This document shows positions 1-5,880 of a DNA stretch of 7,915 bases, piece after piece. This DNA is from Flavobacteriales bacterium (lineage in GTDB: Bacteria > Bacteroidota > Bacteroidia > Flavobacteriales_D > Sanyastnellaceae). Position numbers and translations under genes: made by a program. The notes under the pieces are model-generated. The model did no database searches. It saw only the letters and a list, made by a program, of their open reading frames with translations, and was not told where the DNA came from. Position 1 is the first letter of the stretch, and every line of letters starts with the position of its first letter. The stretch is from assembly GCA_947464885.1 (NCBI GenBank), contig CANHYZ010000083.1:1-7915 (forward strand). Reading direction: 5' to 3'.

Positions 1-2
1 AT

Positions 3-1535
3 GAACTCTCGTTTCAAGACGACAGTGGAAAGAGTGAATTACTGCATGATTTGGGAATACACCTTCCGGATTTACAATCGTATTTCATTTTCTTTCTCGG
101 TTTTGTTGTGCTGAAGGCCATCAGCAGCTGGGCTGAAGCTATGGGCATGCGCACCATCGAGGAGCGCTTTGCACATCGCATGCGCTATTTGATTTTTCAT
201 GCGCAAATCAATCATCACTACACCACTTTCACGCGCAAATCAGCCGGCAAGTACTTACTGCGCTATAGCAGCGATATGCTCGCATTGCAGTACTACCTCT
301 CCAAGGGCATTATCAAATGCATTGCCGACATCCTCTTTCTGTTTTTGGCGTTCTCCATTCTCTTTCGCATTGACGCTTCATTGACGGGAATACTGCTAGC
401 CGTTATGGCCATTAGTGCGCTACTCATGACTGTTTTATCCAGATTACAATCATCACCCAACGAAGCCCGAAGAGATGCACGTTCCTCACTCATCGGATTT
501 ATAGAGCAACGGCTGCAGGCGTTTACCACCATTAAGGCATTCAACAGGGCACATCCGGAGGAAGCGAAATTCAGCAAGCGTAACGACACATTACTCCGAA
601 CCGCTATCGGATTTCACCGTTTCAATACGCTCAACAAGAGTATTCCGCAAATCGTGGTGTTCATCGCTATTGGCACCTTGTTGTTCTGTGCTTCACCGTT
701 GTTTAGCGACCGACCTACCGCGCACGGTGCACTGCTGATTTTCATTCTGATGCTGCTTTACATGCAAAGTGCCTTTCGCCGATTATTACGTGTTCCCTCC
801 TTCTTAAATGCCGGAGCAACTTCCTTCCAAAGTTTAACTGCACTGCTGAATAGTCCGTCGGAAATCATGCATACCGATCAATCACCAAAGGATCTGGCTA
901 AGAAATTATCCCTGGAGCTTCATTCGGTTGAATTTAGCTATACCGACAGTAAGCCGTTGTTCACCATTGACCACTGGGAGTTTCCGCAGCCAGGAATTTA
1001 TACCATTAATGGTCCATCGGGCAGTGGCAAATCCACCGTGCTAAAACTCCTGCTAAAGCTCTATTCACCAGCGAGTGGAACAATCTCCGTTGGCGGAAAG
1101 GACATCCGGGATATCGGCGCACATGATCTTCGGAAAATCGTAACCATCGTCGGTGAAGACTATCCCCTCGTGGGGAAGACCATTTTCGAAGCCGTTTCGT
1201 ATAGCCGTAAGGAAAAAAATAAAACAGAAGCTGCGGCATTGCTCACCGCACTCGGTTTAACTGTTGAAGCAGACGCGTCACGCTATATCACTACAACAAT
1301 AAAAGCGCAAGGCAGTAACTTATCTTCAAGTGAACGGCGTATGCTAAACGTAGCACGAGCGCTACTCACCCGAAAACCCATCATCTTGCTTGATGCACCC
1401 TTTCTTGGTTTGGGCCCTGCGATGCAAGACGTAATTGTGCGTGAACTGATGCAGCGCAAAAACAGCCACCTGATTATTTTGGTTGCGCAGGAAATCCCAA
1501 GCGAATTGACCATTGACCATACCTTTTCACTATGA
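3..1535 (+). CDS. ABC exporter half (membrane domain + ATPase domain) with degenerate catalytic motifs, 5' partial
   Basis: Fused type-I ABC exporter half. The frame is open to the left edge, so the true start and the first membrane helix lie outside the window; the TTG at 51 is only the first start-like codon. The membrane domain shows about five hydrophobic helices, near codons 75-135, 310-360, 370-430, 640-700 and 730-775. It has two exporter-type cytoplasmic coupling segments, around 240-290 and 500-570 (including TTIKAF). In the ATPase domain, an A-loop Tyr precedes an intact Walker A, GPSGSGKST, at 1011-1037. The later motifs are degenerate: the Q-loop Gln is Glu (1155-1157), the signature LSGGQ reads LSSSE (1320-1334), Walker B IILLD is followed by Ala instead of the catalytic Glu (1395-1397), and the switch His is Gln (1488-1490). 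It probably binds ATP but hydrolyses it poorly, perhaps pairing with another half transporter. The substrate is unknown. The stop overlaps the next gene's start (ATGA). Confidence 0.9.
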   Translation, partial: ELSFQDDSGKSELLHDLGIHLPDLQSYFIFFLGFVVLKAISSWAEAMGMRTIEERFAHRMRYLIFHAQINHHYTTFTRKSAGKYLLRYSSDMLALQYYLSKGIIKCIADILFLFLAFSILFRIDASLTGILLAVMAISALLMTVLSRLQSSPNEARRDARSSLIGFIEQRLQAFTTIKAFNRAHPEEAKFSKRNDTLLRTAIGFHRFNTLNKSIPQIVVFIAIGTLLFCASPLFSDRPTAHGALLIFILMLLYMQSAFRRLLRVPSFLNAGATSFQSLTALLNSPSEIMHTDQSPKDLAKKLSLELHSVEFSYTDSKPLFTIDHWEFPQPGIYTINGPSGSGKSTVLKLLLKLYSPASGTISVGGKDIRDIGAHDLRKIVTIVGEDYPLVGKTIFEAVSYSRKEKNKTEAAALLTALGLTVEADASRYITTTIKAQGSNLSSSERRMLNVARALLTRKPIILLDAPFLGLGPAMQDVIVRELMQRKNSHLIILVAQEIPSELTIDHTFSL

Positions 1536-1927
1536 AAAATCCAATCATTCTTTTCTCCTTGATTTGTATTGCCTTCGCGGGCTGCAAGAAAGAACCCGGC
1601 GTTGGCGGTGATGCCGAAATCAAGGGGCAAGTCTGGAAATATCAACTCAACGGTTCACTCACCGACACCATTGCCGATTACGCTGCAGAAGATGTGTATG
1701 TGTACATCGTTTATGGCGATAACAGCGGATTCGATAAACGGGTTAAGACCGATTACAACGGTAACTTCCGGTTTCCCTATTTGTATGAGGGCAAATACAC
1801 GCTCTACACGTACTCGTTTGACCCCTACGAGCTAGACGGTCAATCACCCGTGATTCAAGAGATCACCATAGAGGATCGCAAAGAGGTAATTGAAATTGAA
1901 CGCATGAATATTCTCGCTGAGCCATGA
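1532..1927 (+). CDS. Small lipoprotein with carboxypeptidase-regulatory-like (beta-sandwich) domain
   Basis: A 131-residue predicted lipoprotein. A short Lys-containing N-terminus and a hydrophobic stretch lead to a lipobox, FAGC, with Cys18 as the lipidation site. It is followed by KKE, so the protein is probably tethered to the inner or outer membrane; which face cannot be told. The mature part is rich in alternating beta residues (KGQVWKY, VYVYIVYG, TDYNGNFRFPYLYEGKYTLY). It ends in an acidic EITIEDRKEVIEIE strand. The 'TDxxGxFxFxxLxxGxYTLY' pattern is the hallmark of transthyretin-like/CarboxypepD_reg-like domains, common as adhesion or structural modules in Bacteroidota surface proteins. 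No catalytic residues are evident. The start ATG overlaps the ABC gene's stop by four bases, and its own stop overlaps the next gene in the same way, so co-translation is likely. The domain assignment is by pattern only; the specific function is unknown. Confidence 0.82.
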   Translation: MKNPIILFSLICIAFAGCKKEPGVGGDAEIKGQVWKYQLNGSLTDTIADYAAEDVYVYIVYGDNSGFDKRVKTDYNGNFRFPYLYEGKYTLYTYSFDPYELDGQSPVIQEITIEDRKEVIEIERMNILAEP

Positions 1928-2481
1928 ACCGACTATTCGTTTTATTAAGCGCATTGCTCACTTGCGGCATGTTGTCGGCTCAGGAAGCACGTCAACTAGC
2001 GCATCGCAAGATTCACATAATGCACTCTCGTGTGGAATCTCATCAAAAAGAAAAAGACAACCTCTCCTACACGACAGTCCGTTACGACCGCAAAGGAAGA
2101 GAATCGGCCGTATTCGAATTCAATGCAGACAGCGTGTGTATTCAGGCAGAATTTTTCGAATACAACAAAAATGGAAAACTAACGCTGCACACAACCATTG
2201 ACTCCCTCACCCATTCACGCAGTCGATTGGAGCAACGCTACGACAATCGGAATCTGCTTCAGGAAAAGATTCTCCTCATCGACGGCAAGCAAAAGGAACG
2301 CACGGTATACACCTACAACACGCTGGATGATCGCACATGCGAGCAGGTCTACGACGAAAGCAATACGCTGAAGAAGGAAACGCGATTCATCTATGACTTT
2401 CGCGGAATGTTACTGCGCAAAACGACCACTGACATTAACGGTAAAATCATTTACGATAAAATCAATCACTACGAATATTGA
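1924..2481 (+). CDS. Secreted YD/RHS-like beta-rich protein of unknown function
   Basis: A 185-residue exported protein. The N-terminal 19 residues form a classical signal peptide ending LSA before Gln20 (S-A-Q, typical of Bacteroidota). There is a Cys at 14 but no lipobox, so it is probably periplasmic or surface-released. The mature chain is a run of imperfect 20-25-residue units built on Tyr-Asp/Asn-x-x-G-(R/K): TVRYDRKGRESAVFEF, FEYNKNGKLTLHTT, QRYDNRNLLQEK, YTYNTLDDRTCEQVYD and IYDFRGMLLRKTT. This resembles the YD-repeat beta-hairpins of RHS-type proteins, but the protein is far shorter than an RHS toxin shell and has no core (DPxGL) signature or C-terminal effector domain. It overlaps its upstream neighbour by ATGA, and its stop overlaps the TTG start of the next gene. 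It is probably a secreted partner of the adjacent lipoprotein and outer-membrane protein; no activity can be assigned. Confidence 0.78.
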   Translation: MNRLFVLLSALLTCGMLSAQEARQLAHRKIHIMHSRVESHQKEKDNLSYTTVRYDRKGRESAVFEFNADSVCIQAEFFEYNKNGKLTLHTTIDSLTHSRSRLEQRYDNRNLLQEKILLIDGKQKERTVYTYNTLDDRTCEQVYDESNTLKKETRFIYDFRGMLLRKTTTDINGKIIYDKINHYEY

Positions 2482-3155
2482 ATGGATTGAAGTACATAGT
2501 TTTCTGTTTGCTGCTTTGTTTGACGCAATGCCTGACGGCGCAGCAACAGGACTTTGTGGGTGTCACGGGTTTGAGCGTAAGTAAAAAACTCAATCGCTCC
2601 TGGGATGTAAGCCTGGGGTCGCAAGCGAGTTTTAATCAGAACCTGCATGAGCTTTGGTTTGCCTTTGCAGATGCATCAATCGGTTACAGCTTTAATCGAA
2701 ATTTCAGCACTGAATTACACGTGCGGCAAATTGAATTCCGCAGTTTGGAAAACAGCTACGAGCGACGACAACTCTTTTACCATACCCTGCAATGGAGCAA
2801 AGGATTCGGCAAATGGAGCATCAGTGTTCGCAATCGCCTCCAGCAACTCGTCTATGGCGAACATTTTAACGACAGCTATAGAGGACCTGTCTGGTACAAC
2901 CGTAATCGTTTCTCCACACGCTATCGCATCAATTATTATTGGGCGCTTTCAGCCTCAGCCGAAGTCATGGTTCCACTGAACAACATTCGACGCAGCGGAA
3001 TCGATCAATACAGAGGTGCACTTGGACTTTCCTACACGTACAGTGAACGCCTTCGATTTGAAGGATACTATCAACTTCAGCAACAACTTCAACGCAGTGG
3101 CGGCAACAACACTTATTACGTTTTAGGACTGATTACATCGATAAAAATACCATGA
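2478..3155 (+). CDS. DUF2490-family outer-membrane beta-barrel protein
   Basis: A 225-residue protein with a signal peptide ending LTA before a QQQ stretch, then short amphipathic beta strands rich in aromatic and Arg residues. The segments WFAFADASIGYSFN, STELHVRQIEFR, RRQLFYHTLQWSKGF, WSISVRNRLQQ, NRFSTRYRINYYW and EGYYQLQQQ match the DUF2490 pattern (conserved RRQ and R-x-R/Q strands), a Bacteroidota family predicted to form small outer-membrane barrels. No ATG is available in frame. TTG at 2478 overlaps the previous stop (TTGA), matching the other junctions in this operon; TTG at 2487 would give a shorter N-terminus starting MKYIVF with an equally good signal peptide. The last residue is Pro rather than the usual aromatic of barrel proteins. 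The family's function is unknown. Here it is probably the outer-membrane component of the five-gene cluster. Confidence 0.83.
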   Translation: MNGLKYIVFCLLLCLTQCLTAQQQDFVGVTGLSVSKKLNRSWDVSLGSQASFNQNLHELWFAFADASIGYSFNRNFSTELHVRQIEFRSLENSYERRQLFYHTLQWSKGFGKWSISVRNRLQQLVYGEHFNDSYRGPVWYNRNRFSTRYRINYYWALSASAEVMVPLNNIRRSGIDQYRGALGLSYTYSERLRFEGYYQLQQQLQRSGGNNTYYVLGLITSIKIP

Positions 3156-4198
3156 GGTTTCTACTATCATTGATACTGTTTGCTGCGCTTGCCGCGTGCA
3201 ATCAGCCAACACCAAAAACAACACAGGAAAACATGAAAGGAAAATATGCGATAGCCATTCATGGCGGCGCCGGCAACCTGGTAAAGATGAATCTCTCTCA
3301 AGAGCAACAAGATGCCTATATCCATGCACTTGACAGCGCATTGCTGACGGGAGAAGCGATTCTAAAAAGTGGAGGCAGCGCCGTAGATGCTGTTGAGGCT
3401 ACGGTGAGAATTCTGGAGGATTGTCCATTGTTCAATGCGGGCAAAGGTGCGGTTTTTACGCACGACGGAACGCATGAATTAGATGCCGCCATCATGGATG
3501 GTTCAAACGGTGAATGTGGCGCAGTCGCTGCCGTGCAACACATCAAAAACCCTATTTCATTAGCGCGCAAGGTGATGGAAAAATCAGAGTTCATTTTACT
3601 TCACGGTGCAGGTGCCGAGGCCTTTGCTCAAGAGCATGGCATTGAATCGGCCGACAGCGCGTATTTCTTCACCCCGCATCGCTGGGAGCAATTGCAGGAT
3701 GCCATTGAAGATGATAAAACTGAATTGGATCATTCGGAAAAAAAGAAAGCCTCGAACGATAATGCTCCGCGTGAAGAAAAGTTCGGAACTGTCGGGTGCG
3801 TTGCGTTGGACCAAAATGGCAACCTTGCTGCAGCAACATCAACAGGAGGTCTTACCAATAAACGCTATGGCAGAATTGGCGATTCGCCGCTTATCGGCAG
3901 TGGAACCTACGCCAACAATGCATCGTGTGCTGTGAGTTGCACCGGTAAGGGCGAGGACTTCATCCGACTGAATGTTGCCCATGAAATCTCTGCGATGATG
4001 CGTCACAAAAACTATGATCTTCAGCAAGCGTGCGATTCCGTTATACATGGCGCTTTAAAATCCGTGAAGGGTCGAGGAGGGTGCATTGCCCTCGACAGCC
4101 AAGGCCATATCGCAATGCCCTTTACAACGTCAGGCATGTTTCGAGGAAGCATTGATACAGCAGGTCAAAAGACAATAATGCTGTACGAAGCACCTTGA
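3152..4198 (+). CDS. Isoaspartyl peptidase / plant-type L-asparaginase, lipoprotein form
   Basis: An Ntn-hydrolase of the IaaA (EcAIII) type. It hydrolyses isoaspartyl dipeptides and L-asparagine after cutting itself into alpha and beta subunits. A lipobox LAAC with Cys16 makes this a predicted lipoprotein, whereas the E. coli enzyme lacks one. The HGGAG motif is at residues 37-41, with GSAVDAVE and FNAGKGAVFT following. The nucleophile is Thr213 in FGTVGC (codon 3788-3790), the new N-terminus of the beta chain. Using a constant offset of 34 from EcAIII, the other active-site residues are all present: Thr231, Arg241, Asp244, Thr264 and Gly265. A charged, low-complexity linker (residues about 185-210) precedes the cleavage site, as usual. 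Met28 (codon 3233) could give a cytosolic form, but the ATGA overlap with the previous stop favours 3152. It is the last gene of the operon and probably salvages aspartate/asparagine or damaged peptides outside the cytoplasm. Confidence 0.94.
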   Translation: MRFLLSLILFAALAACNQPTPKTTQENMKGKYAIAIHGGAGNLVKMNLSQEQQDAYIHALDSALLTGEAILKSGGSAVDAVEATVRILEDCPLFNAGKGAVFTHDGTHELDAAIMDGSNGECGAVAAVQHIKNPISLARKVMEKSEFILLHGAGAEAFAQEHGIESADSAYFFTPHRWEQLQDAIEDDKTELDHSEKKKASNDNAPREEKFGTVGCVALDQNGNLAAATSTGGLTNKRYGRIGDSPLIGSGTYANNASCAVSCTGKGEDFIRLNVAHEISAMMRHKNYDLQQACDSVIHGALKSVKGRGGCIALDSQGHIAMPFTTSGMFRGSIDTAGQKTIMLYEAP

Positions 4199-4202
4199 TT
4201 CA

Positions 4203-4814
4203 CTAGTCTACTCCCAGGTATTTGTGCGTTTGAACCGAAATGCGCCAACGAGTATTGACACGGATAAAATCCAGAATCAGCGATTGCATGCGATCGCGCT
4301 TCTCCCATTCCGGCTGGAGATAAAACATGGTTTGCGTCGGCATTTTTTCAGCATGACCAGCAGCCCAGTCCAAATCACTGGCATGATTGACGATGACTTT
4401 CAGCTCTTGTGAAGCCGTGAAAAATTCATCCAGCGGTGCCTTGAATTTTTTGGGGGAAAACGTAATCCAATCCCATACACCTGTTAGCGGCTGTGTGCCT
4501 GATGTTTCAAGATGTGTGCGGATTCCATGCTTGCGAAGTCCTTCCGTGAGTACGTCAAGATTATGCATCAAAGGTTCTCCACCGGTGATGACACACAAGG
4601 GAGCTCCGGAAGCGACAACCGCAGTGATCAGGTCTTCTACCTGTTGCATTGGATGCAACGTTTCATCCCAACTCTCCTTCACATCGCACCATACGCAACC
4701 AACGTCACACCCAGCCAGACGAATGAAATAGGCTGGAGCGCCTGCAAAAGCGCCTTCACCCTGCACGGTATAGAAGGTCTCCATCACAGGCAATGAAATT
4801 CCGGTTTGAATCAT
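4203..4814 (-). CDS. queE: 7-carboxy-7-deazaguanine (CDG) synthase, radical SAM
   Basis: QueE converts 6-carboxytetrahydropterin to 7-carboxy-7-deazaguanine, the ring-contraction step toward preQ0 and queuosine in tRNA (cytoplasmic; needs SAM, a [4Fe-4S] cluster and Mg). Counting from the ATG at 4814 (203 residues), there is the family's N-terminal signature METFYTVQGEGAFAGAPAYF. It is followed by the cluster ligands Cys36, Cys40 and Cys43 in GCDVGCVWCDVKESW, TGGEPLM at 77-83 (SAM binding), LETSGT, and a C-terminal VQTHKYLGVD. The frame stays open upstream to 4928, but the extra 38 residues are Arg/aromatic-rich and unlike the family; a start at Met11 is also possible. The length fits QueE homologues of this phylum. 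Its stop lies four bases from the stop of the convergent asparaginase gene, leaving no room for a separate terminator. No other queuosine genes are in the window. Confidence 0.95.
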   Translation of the reverse strand: MIQTGISLPVMETFYTVQGEGAFAGAPAYFIRLAGCDVGCVWCDVKESWDETLHPMQQVEDLITAVVASGAPLCVITGGEPLMHNLDVLTEGLRKHGIRTHLETSGTQPLTGVWDWITFSPKKFKAPLDEFFTASQELKVIVNHASDLDWAAGHAEKMPTQTMFYLQPEWEKRDRMQSLILDFIRVNTRWRISVQTHKYLGVD

Positions 4815-4818
4815 GCTG

Positions 4819-4826
4819 CAAAGTAA
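4819..4826 (-). promoter_or_regulatory. Possible Bacteroidota -7 promoter box for queE (TTACTTTG)
   Basis: On the minus strand TTACTTTG sits four bases before the chosen queE ATG. It differs from the Bacteroidota -7 consensus TANNTTTG by one base. A convincing TTG at the -33 position is not seen at the usual distance. If real, the transcript would start within about a base of the ATG and be nearly leaderless. This is a motif match only. Confidence 0.28.
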
Positions 4827-4935
4827 AACCCAGACTGACCGGCGGGAATAAAAAAATCCATACCGGGGTTCGAAAAATGTGTGTCGCGAATGAATTGGAT
4901 ACTTGCGGGTGTTACTCCTAACCTCCACGAGGCCT

Positions 4936-4958
4936 CTTTTGAAGCCGAAGCTTAAAAG
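4936..4958. other. Hairpin with tetraloop upstream of queE
   Basis: CTTTT + bulged G + AAGC, loop CGAA, then GCTT + AAAAG. Read on the minus strand the loop is TTCG closed by C-G, a very stable tetraloop. The flanking T-run is on the 5' side and the A-run on the 3' side in both directions, which is the wrong order for an intrinsic terminator. It may be an RNA processing or attenuating structure; its role is unknown. Confidence 0.35.
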
Positions 4959-4988
4959 AATTTCCGCTGTCTGCCTGATTGCCTAAAA

Positions 4989-5140
4989 TCACACGACTAA
5001 CGCCGTAGCAGCAGCAAAGAGTTTTTTATGTGTTGTCCATATCAACCAAAATAGAGGGTCAACATACCCGAAGCCATTCAATATCACCCGCGCCAAAACA
5101 AATTCGCCCGGCATGGATTCTAACCGCCTGCTCCCGTCGA
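4989..5140 (-). pseudogene. Possible decayed coding fragment (GIY-YIG-like N-terminus?)
   Basis: On the minus strand, an open stretch reads CFDGSRRLESMPGEFV, then LARVILNGFGYV, and continues to a TGA at 4989-4991. An ATG at 5114 would give 41 residues. From memory this resembles sequence found in Bacteroidota just ahead of and into GIY-YIG endonuclease genes, which begin with a strand such as GYVYILYS. Here, after GFGYV, the frame reads DPLFWLIW; changing frame recovers LYF and then VDMDNT, as if bases had been lost. No GIY-YIG catalytic core follows. The resemblance cannot be verified here, and the stretch may simply be non-coding. Confidence 0.22.
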
Positions 5141-5194
5141 AGCAAGGGACCTTTCCCTAGAAAGACACTGAAAAAGTAGATAAAAGAATTGCTT

Positions 5195-5214
5195 CTGACT
5201 AGGACTTAAGTCAG
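5195..5214. repeat. Inverted repeat CTGACT-N8-AGTCAG with nested 10-bp palindrome
   Basis: CTGACT at 5195-5200 pairs with AGTCAG at 5209-5214. Overlapping it, GACTTAAGTC at 5203-5212 is a perfect 10-bp palindrome. It lies 30 bases from the 18-bp palindrome. No T-run follows, so a terminator is unlikely; it may be a protein-binding site or chance. Confidence 0.4.
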
Positions 5215-5243
5215 TGTATTGCAAACGCCGTATGCACAGGTGT

Positions 5244-5261
5244 TATTCACAATTGTGAATA
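5244..5261. repeat. 18-bp perfect palindrome TATTCACAATTGTGAATA
   Basis: Two exact 9-bp arms meet with no spacer. It lies 40 bases past the stop codon of the minus-strand Tudor-like gene. Neither strand has a T-run after it, and a hairpin with no loop would melt several central pairs. It is better suited to binding a dimeric DNA-binding protein than to terminating transcription. No gene start lies close by on the plus strand. Confidence 0.6.
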
Positions 5262-5300
5262 GTGGAACGCCTCGCTGTTCGATCAGAATCCGTGTCCGAA

Positions 5301-5840
5301 TCAATCTTCCGAACCCTTGCCGCTTTCACCTACAAACCAGTCGTTCTTGGATTTGAAGAGCACATTGAACGTAGTGAGCGAACCGTATATACGCGTGATG
5401 TACTGCTGCATTTCAACCTTATCAGCATCCGTCAATTTAGCGTGAGCATTGACCTTTTGCTCCAGCACACGCAAGCGATCACGCAGCATAACGATCTTGT
5501 GGAAGAAAGTGTCAATCGGCACCTCCTTGGGCTTGAGGGATAAGTCTTTCGGTTGAATTAATAGCATTCCGCCATCCCATTTATCCGCCAGATCAACGAA
5601 ATCTGCGGCATCATAATACATATCGAAAACATTCTTCACAGCGTCCACCACATCTTCGAGCTCTACCGTTGCAGTCAGCGCTTGACCCGGCTCTAAGAGT
5701 TGGAAGCCGTCGTAGGCTTTGCCCAATTCCTTTTCGCCGTGTTCACGAAAATAGATTTTGTATTTGTGGTCATCCATACCGAAAACAACGCCTTCGCCGT
5801 AGGTAGGGTGACTGATTTTGGATCCGATGGTAAGGTTCAT
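5301..5840 (-). CDS. Conserved-type hypothetical protein with N-terminal Tudor/SH3-like segment
   Basis: A 179-residue soluble protein with no signal peptide or membrane helix. Residues 4-50 (GSKISHPTYGEGVVF, then a beta-rich stretch to LLEP) resemble the small Tudor/SH3-like barrel at the C-terminus of UvrD/PcrA helicases and related RNA-polymerase- or nucleic-acid-binding modules ('G..V.H..(F/W/Y)G.G.V'). The rest has an acidic helical segment (60-90), a proline/lysine linker (95-108) and a long, heptad-like helical part (about 110-165, e.g. KIVMLRDRLRVLEQKV) that could form a coiled coil. The C-terminus is polar and acidic. The ATG at 5840 is the only sensible start, although it directly abuts an 8-bp tandem repeat and has no Shine-Dalgarno. 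It lies downstream of rimO on the same strand, separated by the repeat block. Function not recognised; a cytoplasmic nucleic-acid- or polymerase-associated role is only an inference. Confidence 0.82.
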   Translation of the reverse strand: MNLTIGSKISHPTYGEGVVFGMDDHKYKIYFREHGEKELGKAYDGFQLLEPGQALTATVELEDVVDAVKNVFDMYYDAADFVDLADKWDGGMLLIQPKDLSLKPKEVPIDTFFHKIVMLRDRLRVLEQKVNAHAKLTDADKVEMQQYITRIYGSLTTFNVLFKSKNDWFVGESGKGSED

Positions 5841-5842
5841 AT

Positions 5843-5874
5843 TAGTGAATTAGTGATATAGTGACATAGTGAAT
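5843..5874. repeat. 8-bp tandem repeat, four units (TAGTGANN)
   Basis: Units TAGTGAAT, TAGTGATA, TAGTGACA and TAGTGAAT follow each other exactly in 8-bp steps. The array ends two bases before the start codon of the minus-strand gene, so on that strand the leader reads repeated NNTCACTA. It occupies the position of any ribosome-binding site. The two variable bases per unit suggest an old array rather than recent slippage. Confidence 0.85.
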
Positions 5875-5880
5875 TTGTAG

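Larger units (their letters stand above)
4815..5300. other. 486-bp intergenic region without a convincing gene
   Basis: Lies between the stop of the Tudor-like hypothetical gene and the start of queE, both on the minus strand. It holds a hairpin at 4936-4958, a possible decayed coding fragment at 4989-5140, a short hairpin at 5145-5158, a hairpin/palindrome pair at 5195-5214 and an 18-bp perfect palindrome at 5244-5261. No tRNA cloverleaf was found, and no stem followed by a T-run that would qualify as an intrinsic terminator in either direction. Confidence 0.7.

Noticed and set aside
51..1535. ABC gene starting at the TTG at 51
   Set aside because: The frame stays open to the window edge, and the first helix of a six-helix exporter domain is missing, so the gene begins further left.
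4815..4928. N-terminal extension of QueE to a start at 4928
   Set aside because: The added 38 residues are Arg- and aromatic-rich and do not resemble QueE; the family signature begins right after the ATG at 4814.
4936..4958. Intrinsic terminator
   Set aside because: The stem is good, but T-rich sequence precedes it and A-rich follows in both directions, the reverse of a terminator.
5085..5160. tRNA gene on the minus strand (GGTTAGAATCC resembles a T-loop)
   Set aside because: The would-be T-stem does not pair and no acceptor or anticodon stem can be drawn.
5262..5543. 93-codon plus-strand reading frame
   Set aside because: It lies opposite the Tudor-like gene, has no family resemblance, and starts at a weak codon just after the palindrome.
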